A stretch of 64,000 nt of DNA from Acanthosepion esculentum (taxonomy: Eukaryota; Mollusca; Cephalopoda; Sepiida; Sepiidae), in assembly GCA_964036315.1 (NCBI GenBank), contig OZ038488.1, positions 68,804,842 through 68,868,841 of the forward strand, read 5' to 3'. The notes beneath the pieces are model-generated. The model was not told the DNA's origin and ran no database searches. It saw only the letters and a program-made list of their open reading frames with translations. Below are positions 42,795 to 53,464 of the stretch, piece by piece; the first letter of the stretch is position 1, and each line of letters opens with the position of its first letter. Position numbers and translations under genes: made by a program.

Positions 42795-43225
42795 TTTAAA
42801 GATAAGCGTCCTTGTATCTTCAGTGTTTCTCGATGTAAAATTATAACCGGCGTTTGTTTTATTTTGTCCCTTTCTCGTACATAAATAAAACCCCATCGGT
42901 AAAACAATTATTAGACAGAAGTCTTTTCGAGTTGACAAACGTGTAACGTAGGAGCTTTTTCTCTATTTTGTCCGTCATAGTCTGATATATGGATTCGCAA
43001 AATGAAGGGATAATGTTACCTGGATAGTTTATGGAGAGTTTCTAATGTATATTAATAATCATGCTTCGGATTGAAGAAATCAGTTCTGGCCCGCCCTTGG
43101 CGTGGGCATAGCAAACTGTCTAGCGTTGACCTCAGTGTCCACTTTTATATTTACCTACACTGTATCTCTGATATTGAACACTTTTACCCACCCCCATAAA
43201 TATGACATAGATTTAGTTATATTTT
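42795..43225. other. No gene seen
   Basis: Unassigned. Confidence 0.35.
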
Positions 43226-43227
43226 AT

Positions 43228-43230
43228 CAT

Positions 43231-43298
<68 letters not shown>
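43228..43298. repeat. (CA)n(TA)n microsatellite
   Basis: CA to 43,252 then TA, ending at ATGAAATGGACAAAATCCGA. Confidence 0.95.
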
Positions 43299-43301
<3 letters not shown>

Positions 43302-43535
43302 GAAATGGACAAAATCCGACAATTATTTAAAGACATGTTTATGTTTAACATTCTTTTTATAGATACAAGTATTTAAGCTCTGTTTATAATAAACAGTATT
43401 AAATAACATTTACCGGCCTGAATGTCCGAGAAATTTTCATAGAAAATATTCCGACAGGATTCGAACCTGTATCCTATACGGAACTGTCATATTGCCTGAC
43501 GTGCCTTACCGCTCGGCCACAAAGGATCGTTCGGT
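43299..43535 (-). mobile_element. SINE-2: tRNA-like head plus tail
   Basis: Minus strand: TTTGTGGCCGAGCGGTAAGGC (A box; Leu/Ser-type D arm), a variable region, GATACAGGTTCGAATCCTGTC (B box and T arm), then TATTTTCTATGAAAATTTC, CGGACATTCAGGCCGGTAAATG and an end at TCCATTTCATAAT next to (TA)n. (A box piece GTGGCCGAGCGGTAAGGC.) The acceptor stem does not pair (TCCTTTG against CGGAATA), so this is tRNA-derived rather than a working tRNA gene. Confidence 0.75.
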
Positions 43536-43628
43536 AGGCATTGCTTATAAACTTCAATCTTCCATGAATCTCTCACGTACATTCATAACTGCCCATGGCG
43601 TATCAAATGCAAACGAATGACGTCACAC

Positions 43629-43790
43629 ATTATGAAATGGACAAAGTCCGACAATTATTTAAAGAAAATTTTATGTTTTAACATTCATTTTATAGATACA
43701 AGTATTTAAGTAAATGCTCTGTTTATAAACAGTATTAAATAACATTTACCGGCCTGAATGTCCGTGAATTTTTCATAGAAAATATAGGTC
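43629..43790 (-). repeat. Second copy of the SINE-2 tail, joined to a hammerhead
   Basis: Same tail, TATTTTCTATGAAAAATTC, CGGACATTCAGGCCGG, TGTATCTATAAAATGAATG, GTCGGACTTTGTCCATTTC. Here no tRNA head precedes it; on the minus strand the hammerhead at 43,797-43,835 lies 6 bp upstream. Confidence 0.85.
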
Positions 43791-43796
43791 CTTAGA

Positions 43797-43835
43797 GGCA
43801 ACAGTCTGTTTCATGCTAGATGCAATCATCAGGCC
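43797..43835 (-). ncRNA. Minimal hammerhead ribozyme, Penelope-associated
   Basis: Minus strand: helix I GGC/GCC; CTGATGA; helix II TTGC-ATCTA-GCAT (outer U-U mismatch, then three pairs); GAA; helix III ACA-GAC-TGT; site GTT. All core bases are present. It lies about 975 bp beyond the end of the Penelope GIY-YIG coding relic and on the same strand. Confidence 0.7.
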
Positions 43836-43894
43836 ACGAGTGCTGTTATTTTCCTCGGCTATTTATATATACGGGTTAGTGGTGCATTGTGGGT

Positions 43895-44262
43895 AGTCTA
43901 TTTTGGCGGTTATTTTACCGGAAGTCGTTTATTTGTTGATTTATTTATTTGGGTCAAATTATTTTGCTTGTTTTTATTTATTTTTATTTTTTATCTCATA
44001 TATTTATTTATTTATTTTTATTTTGATCGGTGTTTTTATTAACATAGTAAAAATTTGTTTATATAGTTTATTGTGGGTAGCCTATTATGGCTGTTATTTT
44101 ACCGGAAGTCATTTACTTGTTTATTTATTTATTTGGGTCAAATTATTTTGCTTGTTTTTATTTATTTTTATTTTTATTTTTTATCGTATATATTTATTTA
44201 TTTATTATTTTTATTTTGATCGGTGTTTTTATTAACGTAATACAAATTTGTTAATATAGCTT
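43895..44262. repeat. Tandem duplication of about 178 bp
   Basis: TTGTGGGTAG-CTATT-TGGC, GGTTATTTTACCGGAAGTC, TTTGGGTCAAATTATTTTGC and TTTTGATCGGTGTTTTTATT occur from 43,890 and again from 44,070. Lies within the 3' region of the Penelope element. The 44,270-44,805 stretch that follows is T-rich without features. Confidence 0.85.
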
Positions 44263-44809
44263 ATTTAATAGTTTTGTTCGTGTTTGAGAAGATAATTAAA
44301 GCTATTTGTTCAATTTTGGGGTTGATTGTTGTAGTTTTTCTAACTATTATTTTGGCGGGAACAGTTTTTAATTTATTTATTTGGATTGATTATCTTTATT
44401 TGTTTTTTTTTTTCTAAACGGCTAGTTTATCGGTATCGGCTGTTAGATTATTTATATGTTTGGATGTATTTAGATCAATTTATTTTACTTGTTATTTATT
44501 TGTTACACTGTATATTTTATCTTTTTGGTTTTCGAATTTTAAGTAACGCAGTATATTATTTTTTAATTTTTTATTCATTTTTTTATCGTTATATAACAGT
44601 TATAGCTATTTTTCGTCCAATTTTTTGTTTTGATTTTTTTAGTCTAATATTTTGGTGATAATAGTTTGCTAATTTGTTTTTTATTTACTTTATTTATTGA
44701 TTTTGTTTCTTATTTTTTATTCTATTTCGTCTATTCTAACAGGTGTGATTTGGTAATTTGTTTGGATTAATTTATTTTGCTTATTTTATTGTCATTTTGT
44801 TTGTTTATG

Positions 44810-45480
44810 TATTTATTTATTTTTTCCGTTTTTGATTTTTAAGTAACGTAGTAAAAATTTGTTTTCATGTCTGCATTTTGAGATGAGCTCGGATCTTTTA
44901 TTTAATAATTTATTTTGGTCTGGGAAGGTAATGATAGCTTTTTTTCCTCCAAGCAAAGTTTGCAAGTTTTTGATAGGTTGTTGTAGGCTGATGATCTTTT
45001 CCTTATCTTCCAAGATATTTTTGGTGTGGTGTTCGTTTGGTTTTTAATTTCCCAGATATACTTAGAAAGCATTGTGCTGTTCGCATATTTACTATTTGTG
45101 AAAAATGTTTTGTGTACATAATTTCTTTGTTTCCAGGGTCCTTCAGTTACTCCTATATATACTTTTTCTTCCTTATCTAGTGATTTTATCGTAGCTTGGT
45201 ATATTATGTTGTTTTGTAAACAATTACCGTTTAGGGACATTCGTTTTTTATTCTGCAGTTGCACGTGGGTTTAATTTGTTCGTGTGGTTTGTTGATAATT
45301 TTCATGTTGTGCTTTTTTATTATTTGTGCCATGTTCTCGGTGCAACTGAAGCTGATTTTTACTGTGTTTTTGTTGAATATTTTGTGTGGGGTGCTTGATT
45401 CCGGGAAGTGTTTGTGTAAAAGTTTGAAGAATATTTTTCCTACGTTTGTTTCTTCACATATTCAATAAGGTAAAATTTAT
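44810..45480 (-). pseudogene. Penelope-like element, RT end and GIY-YIG endonuclease
   Basis: Minus strand: NVGKIFFKLLHKHFPESSTP, HKIFNKNTVKISFSCTENMA, QIIKKHNMKIINK, the cysteine linker KPTCNCRIKNECP; after a frameshift LNGNCLQNNIIYQATI, then VYIGVTEGPWKQR-NYVHK, NSTMLSKYIWEIKN, SSAYNNLSKTCKLCLEEK and LLNKRSELISKCRHENKFLL. IYQA...YIGVTEG is the GIY-YIG core of Penelope nucleases. The RT core upstream is missing. One frameshift and one loss between two good frames; otherwise well preserved. Confidence 0.85.
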
Positions 45481-45679
45481 TATTCGGAACCTTCATCCAA
45501 ATGAGTGGGTCACACATGCCCGTCTTAGGTGATTGTCACGCTTAGCAATTCACCTATACATTTGATGTAAGCAGCACAGTGTATTGAGTTGAATTGGAAT
45601 TCGTCTTCATCGTGTGATTCCTTTGCTTGACGGTATCAAATAAAAAGAGATGTTGTTCATAAAATACCCGGTTCCCAAT

Positions 45680-45915
45680 TTATTTTATACTGGAAGTTTG
45701 TGTTAGTTGAGGATAGCATTCCGTCTCTTCAGTTCGGCGAATCCATTCGCATGACGGTTTCATAGATGGTCCGACTCCTTCGAGTTTCTTTGCCCCAACT
45801 AGTTTTGTACAGAGACTTTGTTTGAGTTGGGAATGGCATTTCTTCTCTTCAGTTTTGCGAATCCAATCGCATGACGGTTTCATGGCTGGCCCGACTCCCT
45901 CGAGTTTCTTTGTCT
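45680..45915. repeat. Tandem duplication, 118-bp units
   Basis: CTCTTCAGTTCGGCGAATCC and GCATGACGGTTTCATAGATG recur 118 bp later as CTCTTCAGTTTTGCGAATCC and GCATGACGGTTTCATGGCTG. The minus strand is open across both, giving a protein repeat MKPSCxWIRxTEE. No known domain. Confidence 0.8.
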
Positions 45916-45919
45916 CAAC

Positions 45920-46166
45920 TGTTATCTACGTACTTGGTCACGTGATTCTGCATGTATAGAATGTATTTTTAAGTACATTCGGATCTGTTGGTGGGGTCAT
46001 CCTGTCTAACCTAATTGTTTTTGTAGTCAGAGACTACTATTATAGATTAATAGAGAGAGAGTGGAAGTTAATGTATTATATTATTAGAGAGGTTGAAAGA
46101 GAGAGGATTTACTAAGTGTAAAATGTATGTGGTTTATGGTTTTTGGTTGCGGAAAGACATAACAAT

Positions 46167-46206
<40 letters not shown>

Positions 46207-46295
46207 AAATGCTCAGACACTAATATTCTATAGCTATAATTTATTACATTGGAATCGTAATCACGATCCAAATCATCAGACCTACAAATTCAATA

Positions 46296-46342
<47 letters not shown>

Positions 46343-46363
46343 GTATGTGTCTGTATCTGTGTT

Positions 46364-46395
<32 letters not shown>

Positions 46396-46775
46396 TATAT
46401 GGCTCTTTTTGAAGTAATAACAGATTTATAAAAGATGCTAATGTAATTAAATTAAAGTTAATGACATAATCACCGTCATTAGCAATTAGATTAATTCGGC
46501 GTTAAGGCACTTTCTTTCCATTTTTCCACCGATAAAATACGGTTTCTCTTTCTAATTTTGTTGTTAAAAGAAAACTGAAATGCTAGAATTAGTGTTACTT
46601 CTTATTTCTCAATCTTCTATCATTAACGATAATATGAATGTTCTAGCTTTGGTGTGTAACAGAAATGAGGTCATGCTCTCCAATATCCTGCCTATTTTAT
46701 CTGGGTTTGTTATGTTAAAGTCAAGTTTTGTACTGTCATGCTTGAGGGTGATGCTTTTTCCGTTCACAAAATATA
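45920..46775. repeat. (GATA)n, (CT)n(TA)n(GT)n arrays in otherwise empty DNA
   Basis: (GATA)n 46,169-46,205; CT/TA/TATG/TG array 46,294-46,400. Between them, minus strand 46,230-46,285 shows CTGATGA, a long imperfect stem TTGGATCG/CGATTCCAA and GTAATAAATTAT, a hammerhead relative with GTAA instead of GAAA. Nothing seen 46,405-46,775. Confidence 0.6.
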
Positions 46776-46779
46776 TACA

Positions 46780-48055
46780 AAAATAGAAAGGGGCGTAAGG
46801 CAAGAATGTGTGCTCTCTTATTCAAACTATACAGAGAGGCTATTCTGTAAGAATTAGAACTCCAACCAGGATCTATTATTGGCGGTCATAATCTGAACAA
46901 CATAAGATATGCAGGTGATAGTGTTGATAGCAGACACAGAAAGGAAACTACAAGAATTCCTACAGAAGGTAGTGAAGGAAAGCGAGAAGAAAGGACTAAA
47001 CATCAATTTTTTTAATTTTTTTTTTTAAGCGTATCACCCCAAGCAAGGCTGGAGGCCACTATCACGCAAGGGGTTATAGAAGGGTTGGAGGAAGAGCAGA
47101 TAGGAGTGGTAAAGGAGAGGATGTGGAGAAAGAGAAAGACAGTGGATCGATCAAGGCAAGGGGGGTTACAGAAGATTTGGAGCGAGAGCAGATAGGAATG
47201 AAAGGTGAAAGGATGTGGAGAAGGGAAGTGGATAGATCAAGGCAACTGGAAATGTCGATTGACGTTACACTTAAATAGTTGGAGATTGTATTTGTCAGGG
47301 AAACAGTAGTAGGGAAGGGAGTTCCACAGGCGAGATGCGCAAGACATGAAGCTATTGGAGTAGAAGAGACGTCTACATCTAACAGTTTCAACGGTGAAGG
47401 GGTGGGAACGGGATCCCAGCCTCGTAGGACGTTAAGGAAACAGAATTTGTAATTTTCATGCCTCCTTTTGCTAACAACAAGGCAGGTTGTTAACAAAAGG
47501 AACATACAAATTACAAAATGGAGATACCAAAATCAAACAAGTACAACAATTTAAATATCTGGGAAGTGTTTAAACAGAGGACGAAATGAAAAAGGAAAAT
47601 TTCTGAACTTTTACGTAATATCGGGTTTTCTATATGACAGTGGATGCTGGTCAATCTCTTCAGAGATTTGAAGAGACTTGAAGCAATAGAAATGCTGTTC
47701 TACAGACGGATGCTGAGATTACCACTGGCCGAACATGTGAGCAACGATGAAGCTTGAGAGAAAATCGAGAAAAAAATTACGCTTATACTTAACATGTGAA
47801 AGTGACAGTAGAATTTTCCAGGGCACACAATGATGAAAGAGGGTTTGGAAAATTTGGTGCCGACAGGACTGATTAAACTCAAGAGGGACAAGAGGAAATT
47901 ACCCATACCCTACCTAACGAGCTTGTATAAATAGATGGCAGAACAGGGTTTAAGATTCATAACAAAAAAAAGACAAAAATTATTAAGGGCTACAAAGGAC
48001 AGGTAATTGTGAAGAGCTTTGACTGCTGACGTCCTACAGAAACAAGGCACATAGA
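46780..48055 (+). pseudogene. LINE-B RT to C-terminus, interrupted by LINE-A
   Basis: Plus strand, first part to about 47,015: RGVRQECVLSYSNYTERLF, then IRYAGDSVLIADTERKLQE (YADD became YAGD), FLQKVVKESEKKGLNIN. After LINE-A, from 47,485: KRNIQI, DTKIKQVQQFKYLGSV, then LEAIEMLFYRRMLRLPLAEH, HIMKEGLENLVP-like and a WMAEQGL-type end near 47,960, finishing close to 48,050. Many frameshifts and stops. Longest LINE-B in the window. Confidence 0.8.
47018..47480 (-). mobile_element. LINE-A 3' end nested in LINE-B
   Basis: T-rich start, GCGTATCACCCCAAGCAAGG, then an internal near-duplicate (GATCAAGGCAAGGGGGTTACAG and again GGATCAAGGCAACTGG), GATTGACGTTACACTTAAAT, GGGAGTTCCACAGGCGAGAT and AGGACGTTAAGGAAACAG. 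Encodes the LWNSLP...NLQLFKVNVNR end on the minus strand. At its right edge CCTTTTGCTAACAAC faces GTTGTTAACAAAAGG of LINE-B, a small inverted duplication. (Longest run given in parts.). Confidence 0.8.
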
Positions 48056-48059
48056 ATAA

Positions 48060-48645
48060 AAATATAAGTATTGGATATTTAAAATATTTACAATATTAAA
48101 TAATTCAATTCACTACTCCATGATTTCATCCTGCTTGAACAAAACCATGACTTGTCGAGAATCCGCTAATTCATGTGGTACACGTTAAGCCAGTCGCTAA
48201 GTGCTTTATATATGTTGCTTCTCTTTTAAATGTTTACGCGTCTACAAGTGATATCCGGTTTGCATGGCTTTAAATATCAGCCAATTTTAAAGAAGGAATT
48301 TCCGTTTTTTTTCTTATTTTATTCGCTTTCTAGCTTTACGGGTGGATTATATTTCCTCTGTAGTTTGATATTTTTTCGCCAAGTTCACATTTTCGCGCGC
48401 TTTGGTTTGCGTGGTATCAAGTTCAAAAATTAATACCACCAGACATTTTTTTTTGGCTATCTACCGAATCTCAGATTGAGGTCAAGTATCATCAGTTTTA
48501 TCTGAGTCATATTGACAGGTGTTTGACTGCCTTCAAATTTTCTCTTGATTTCGGAAGTAAACGTACTCCTCTATTGCTTTGAACAATTACATTGCGATCG
48601 TTTATCGCATTAGTAAGAAAGGAAACCTACCAGTTTTACAGCCAT
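48060..48645. other. No gene seen
   Basis: A 67-codon frame (48,230-48,433), hydrophobic, not recognised. Confidence 0.35.
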
Positions 48646-48646
<1 letters not shown>

Positions 48647-48711
<65 letters not shown>

Positions 48712-48725
48712 ATATGTATATATTA
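48647..48725. repeat. (TA)n with TATG end
   Basis: TA run followed by GTATGTATGTATA. Confidence 0.95.
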
Positions 48726-48779
48726 GATTATTGCAGGTTCATTTGATATGGTTAGTGACATCGAATCGGACCACGTGCC

Positions 48780-49188
48780 GGGTCAGTCAGTCAGTTATGT
48801 GCCATACGTGATACACGCTTATGCGATCATGTATCTTTCGATACATGACTGACGAGGCAGATTCTTTTTACCTGAAGTGGGTTACCATTTCTTTCTGCGG
48901 TAGACCAGTTGCCATCCAAGGCTATAGAAACCGGTTTATGCCTTACGTGATACACGCTTATGCGATCATGTGTCTTGCCATTTCTTTCTGTCGTAGACCA
49001 TCCAAAGCTATAGAAACCGGTTTGTCCTGCTATTTACCCATATCTAGGGGGAGAAGAAGAGGATTCATTAGTAGGATTCATTAGTATTAGCACCTAAGTG
49101 AATGTAATGGATTCGACTGGAATTCGAGCTCGGCTCTCTGATTCCTCAATCCGAGCCGCTATCCATTACTCCACCGTAATAAACTGAA
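48780..49188 (-). mobile_element. SINE-1 with internal duplication
   Basis: Antisense of the SINE-1 at 15.0 kb: TCAGTCAGTTATGTGCCATA at the 3' end, TTTCTTTCTGCGGTAGACCA, and head ATTCGAGCTCGGCTCTCTGA (B box), GAGCCGCTATCCATTACTCC (A box). The ACGTGATACACGCTTATGCG...TTTCTTTCTG...GACCA block is present twice (48,806-48,912 and 48,945-49,000), so part of the body is duplicated. Confidence 0.85.
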
Positions 49189-49189
49189 A

Positions 49190-50057
49190 TCAGTACATTC
49201 TGTCCAATGTTAAATTTATTTCCTTAAGTTTCCCTTTCGCTTTAAGCTTCAGAATATATCACTACCAATTTTTTCCTATGATCACACTATTAAAGTATTT
49301 GATCAAATTTTCATCGGTACACACTCCTAAGAGTGTTTTTTTAAATTAATCTGAGAACTCAATATGTTGTGAGATCTTCCCGCGGTAAAACACTGTTATT
49401 ACTCTGTGTCGGACAAGGCTATGTTTTTTTGTTTTTTTTGTTATTTTTGAATGTCTTTTTTTTTTTTGTTTTTTTTTTTTTACATTGGAGGGGTCTAACC
49501 TAGAGCAATGGTTAACGAAATTGTGGGACAGATTGTTGATAGTATAGTAGATTCTCTTCTCACTGGATGCCTCATTTTATTGAAACCATAACCTTGCACC
49601 AGGCATAGTTAACTTCTGGACAGATCATTGTATGTATTGTGAATTCAATTCTCAGTAAATGTGTCATCATTTTTACTTGTGTGTAAGACAACACAAAACT
49701 TAGTAAATACTTTTTTTAAAAATGGTCAGCTTAGAGCAAGGGTTCCGAATCCATTTTGCGTCATTGCTTAATTTCACATGGAAAAACTTTCCACCGTCCA
49801 CTTGTATAGTAAATATTCAAAAACGTAAATTGTTTGGTAAAAGTTTGTTACCGGTTCGTATACTGACTTTATGATATAGTAAAAAATGCAGAAGGGAGGT
49901 AACAATTTATGTGGCTGCTGCTGCTAATACCGTATTAAAGAACAAGCGAAAGCAAACTTGACGGTCGGAAACTATATACAATTTAGTTTTATGGTCAAGT
50001 TTAGTTATGCGTTTTTTGTTTATAGTTATAAAATTAAAAAGAATATACATTACTAAC

Positions 50058-50060
<3 letters not shown>
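49190..50060. other. No gene seen; T-rich tract 49,420-49,485
   Basis: Two loosely similar segments (CTAACCTAGAGCAATGGTT at about 49,496 and AGCTTAGAGCAAGGGTTC at about 49,729) suggest a diverged dispersed repeat of 240 bp. Confidence 0.4.
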
Positions 50061-50102
<42 letters not shown>

Positions 50103-50328
50103 TAGTTTACGAAAAACTAGGTAATCCGTATGGGTAGACGCAAGGAGGATAAAATCCAGAGAGCTCAATGTAAATCAGAGCTAATAATTTAAATAAAAAC
50201 AGACCACTTTAAGGTTCCATATAATAAATTATTTCACCACAGCTCTTTTAAAGGACCGCGGATCATCAGACTTTACTTCCAAAAATTGAAAGGAAAAATG
50301 AAAAGAAATTTACACATTTTTGACGGGC

Positions 50329-50386
<58 letters not shown>
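50061..50386 (-). repeat. Ribozyme-like dispersed repeat between two (TA)n arrays
   Basis: TA at 50,061-50,098 and 50,335-50,386. The 230 bp between match 14,135-14,400. Minus strand 50,215-50,275: AAAGT, CTGATGA, stem CCGCGG/CTGTGG (outer U-U), GAAA, TAATTTATTA. Core CTGATGA and GAAA are intact; helix I pairing is poor. Sister in sequence to the complete ribozyme at 35.5 kb (GAAATATATTTATTA). Confidence 0.6.
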
Positions 50387-50388
<2 letters not shown>

Positions 50389-50389
50389 C

Positions 50390-52025
50390 TAATGCAAATA
50401 CAGCGTCTATTTTAAATTTGGTCAAATACTTTTTCGTTGCTTATTTTACTTTCGCACCTGCAAAAATTATAACCATTGTTGGAATCACTCACTCGATATT
50501 AAAAACGGTGCACAATTTTCGTACGCCGTTTTAACATCGAGAGAGTGAATGTGTGGAAAATACACGATTGAAAATATAGAAGCTAATAGGACAGGCGACC
50601 TTGTTCTCAAGCCACACATGCAGAGGTGAAATACTGTTTCGCAAACAAATGAATTCATGTCAATAACTTCCCTAAAACTAAACTATATCATTTATATTTA
50701 AGTTTATTAAAATACATTTAAAATGTTACGGCTTTTAAACGATTCAAAATCTACTCAAGGAAATGTTATTTTTGTATGTCCGAAATAAGTAGAAAAAATA
50801 AAGAAATCTCTCGAACATAAAAAAAAAAATATTACCACGAATTGGTGTGAGCAGACTTTGAATGATTTAAATGTACGTGGTATAAGGCAAATACAGCAGT
50901 GGAAGGAGTTTTATCGTTTGTTTAAACCGGTTAAAAATACTACTAAAATTTAAGCAAAACATGATAACATTTCACTTCAATGGTAGTTTTAAATATGTGC
51001 GGGAAAAGTAAATAATTTCGACTGTAACTCGAGCCCCACAGCACTTTGTTCGGAATAAGAAAATTAATGAAAGAAAACAAAAGGAAATAGATACATTATA
51101 ATTTCATTACTTTGAAGAAATTGTTAAATTATTTTGCCTCGCTTATTTCTTTTTATTTCACCCTCAATCAGAATTCCAATCGGTACTGCTTTGTTTAAGC
51201 TGTGCCAAAGGTTTTAATAAAACATTATAACATTTTCGTGATGGGTAAATTATGTTTTGACAGGCCTTGATAAATTCGAGATGGCCAATGTGATAAAAAA
51301 CATTGTAAAAACAATTTTATATTAAATAAAAAATGAAAAAAAAATGAATGAAAGGAAAACAGAGTTAAGTTGTGCCAACTGTTTTTAATAATGATGGACA
51401 GCGTGGAGAAAAGGAAAGCTTTTTTTTTCTTAACTAATTAAAAATAAAAATAAATGAGAATTCATGAAAGAAAAACAAAAGTAAGTTGTGTCAAGTGGGT
51501 TTAATAAATCTTATAACATTTTCCCGGTGGGCTAATTATGTTTTGATGGGCACTTTTCCTACCTTGATAAATTCGAAATGGACTGATTTCCTAATAGGCA
51601 CTTTTCCGGACGATAAATAGTATAATAGTCATAAAAAGTCAGTTTTCGAAGCAGTAACAAAACATTAACAATTTTCTAACTTTTACAAAAATAAATAAAT
51701 AAAAATGAACAATTTTACAAGATTCTATTGAAAGTAATGTAAAATGTAGTAACATCAAATATTTTAAAGCACCCATACCATTTTTAAAGCACCCGTACCA
51801 TTTTTAGACATCATCAATGCGATCCGCTCTACCTGGTGCTACTTAGCTAGTGCAAAAACATTGGGTTTAAACTAAGTCAGCTTTATTCGCAAGTCACCTC
51901 GCTTGCTTATATCTAGCATATTTCTACTTTTAGATAACGAGATAATGTAAACGATCCTGGTGCGACGTGGCTTCCCTCTGTCTTTTCTACAAATATGTTC
52001 ACGGCAACTACTCTAACGAGCTTTT
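50390..52025. repeat. AT-rich, with a thrice-repeated segment 51,199-51,590
   Basis: AAGCTGTGCCAAAGG-TTTTAATAAA, ATTATAACATTTTC, GGGTAAATTATGTTTTGA and TTGATAAATTCGAGATGG (from 51,199) recur from about 51,483 as AAGTTGTGTCAAGTGG..., and partly from 51,366. An unclassified local repeat. The rest (50,390-51,190; 51,600-52,025) shows nothing. Confidence 0.55.
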
Positions 52026-52029
52026 ACAA

Positions 52030-52386
52030 TGGTGACCCGACTACATAAATTTAAGCGCGCTACTAGATTGGCATCTAGGTTCCATTGTTTACTGTCGAAA
52101 TAGCTAGATGCAATCACCATTTCTATTCCAACAGTTTCTTTTCTCGCACTTCCCAGCTGTGGAACTCCCTTGTGTTTACTTGCTTCCCTGATAACTACAA
52201 TCTTCAAACATTTAAATACAACGTCAATCGCCATCTTCTGTCTTCTTGAATCCCGTTCATCTTTTAAGTCCTTTCTTCAATCCTCCCTACACTCAGTCTT
52301 CTCTTTCATTTTCATTCCCTGTAACTCCCCTGTGCATCAGTGGCATTTCCGTCTTGCTTGGGGTGAAATGATTTTTTTAAAAAGTA
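52030..52386 (+). mobile_element. LINE-A 3' end, plus strand
   Basis: Encodes NSFFSRTSQLWNSLVFTCFP and DNYNLQTFKYNVNRHLLSS, then the 3' UTR with CATCAGTGGCATTTCCG and GCTTGGGGTGAAATGATTTT, ending in an A-rich tail TTTTTTAAAAAG. Inserted into the C-terminus of the hAT relic next to it. Confidence 0.85.
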
Positions 52387-52700
52387 GGATTTGGGGGAAA
52401 GCAAGCAAAATCAACTTTAATAGATTGGGATAGCATCTCAATATACTTTGGTGACACCACAAATCATGTTTACCTTGGAGCTGATACCGCATTGTAGCAT
52501 CATTGTCATTTTGTAAATCTATCAATTCTTCCAGCACATCGTCTTTGTCTTGAACTTTTATTGTTATATCAAAATAAAACAGGCAAAGCGATAATGACCT
52601 GAAATCGCTTTACTATGCCACCATGCAATGATTGCAATTAACCGCAATATTTAATGACATCCTCATCAACCAATTCATCTGTCAAGGGTTTCAATCGCTG
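52387..52700 (-). pseudogene. hAT-family (ZBED5/SCAND3-like) transposase C-terminal fragment
   Basis: Minus strand: DVLEELIDLQNDNDATMRYQ, LQGKHDLWCHQSILRCYPNL and LKLILLAFPQILLF, matching the hAT dimerisation-region pattern (E-L-I-D-L-Q ... F-W ... Y-P-x-L ... A-x-x-x-L-L-P-F). The frame then runs into LINE-A, which cut off the remaining YLCE-type end. Upstream (52,560-52,700) DELVDEDVIKYCG-like sequence may continue it with stops. Confidence 0.6.
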
Positions 52701-53265
52701 AAATTGGTGGAGTTGACGTCTTGAAATCTTCGTCTTATACAATGTTAATTTTAAAAGGCAGACGATTTACAGTCGACAAGTGTTCGTTTTTTTCTTCTTC
52801 TTTTCGTGCAATAACGTACTGAGATCATTTAGATGTCACCGTTTCGCGCAATCAAAGAAATGGATAGTGGTGTGTCTTGAAAATAAAATATTCGACAATA
52901 TCGTTGATATTTTGCCGCTAAATGCTGCCGGTGAGGCATACAGTAAACTGTTAAAAAATGGATGCGAAAGTCCATGTTTTAAAAGCGAAGAGAAACCTCT
53001 GTATCTACCTACCATAGCAGGCACTCCATCAGATGCACAGGCAAAATATTGTTCGATGGGATCTTATGCTCATTAAATAAACAGATTCAATAAATCTATA
53101 TAATAAATTTGTTCTCTGTACAATTAGTTTTTTTAATGACATGATAAATAAGTGGCCAAGGGGTTTTAAAGGTTTTTTTTTTTAAATTTATGCCAACAAC
53201 TATGATTTTTTTTGTTTATAATAGAATGGTTCGACAATTTTGTATTTAGAGATAACATTCTCTTA
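52700..53265. other. No firm gene; 98-codon open frame at 52,780-53,076
   Basis: The frame is not recognised. It may be a chance frame within the decayed hAT element. Nothing seen 53,080-53,265. Confidence 0.25.
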
Positions 53266-53269
53266 GACA

Positions 53270-53460
53270 CCAAAGCTGGAGGATCTCAATCTAATCTTTT
53301 CTTTAACACATAGCAGCTTAGGGGGAGAAAAATGGATTGACACGTTTCCCAAATGCATTAGCGAGAAAGTGCCTTGGCTTGAATTTGAACGCGTACAGAT
53401 TTTTTTTTTTTCGCACTGAGAGCAATGCGTATATAGTGAGTTCAATTCTCAGAGAATACT
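53270..53460 (-). mobile_element. SINE-1 fragment
   Basis: Antisense: GCAGCTTAGGGGGAGAAAAA, CCCAAATGCATTAGCGAGAAAG, GCTTGAATTTGAAC (B box region) and a T-rich break. Strongly diverged. (Longest motif AAATGCATTAGCGAGAAAG.). Confidence 0.45.
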
Positions 53461-53464
53461 CCTT

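Noticed and set aside
43444..43530. tRNA-Leu/Ser-like gene
   Set aside because: A and B boxes are good but the acceptor stem does not pair and the sequence continues into a SINE tail.
48495..48520. CTGATGATACTTGACC on the minus strand
   Set aside because: No GAAA and no helix II.
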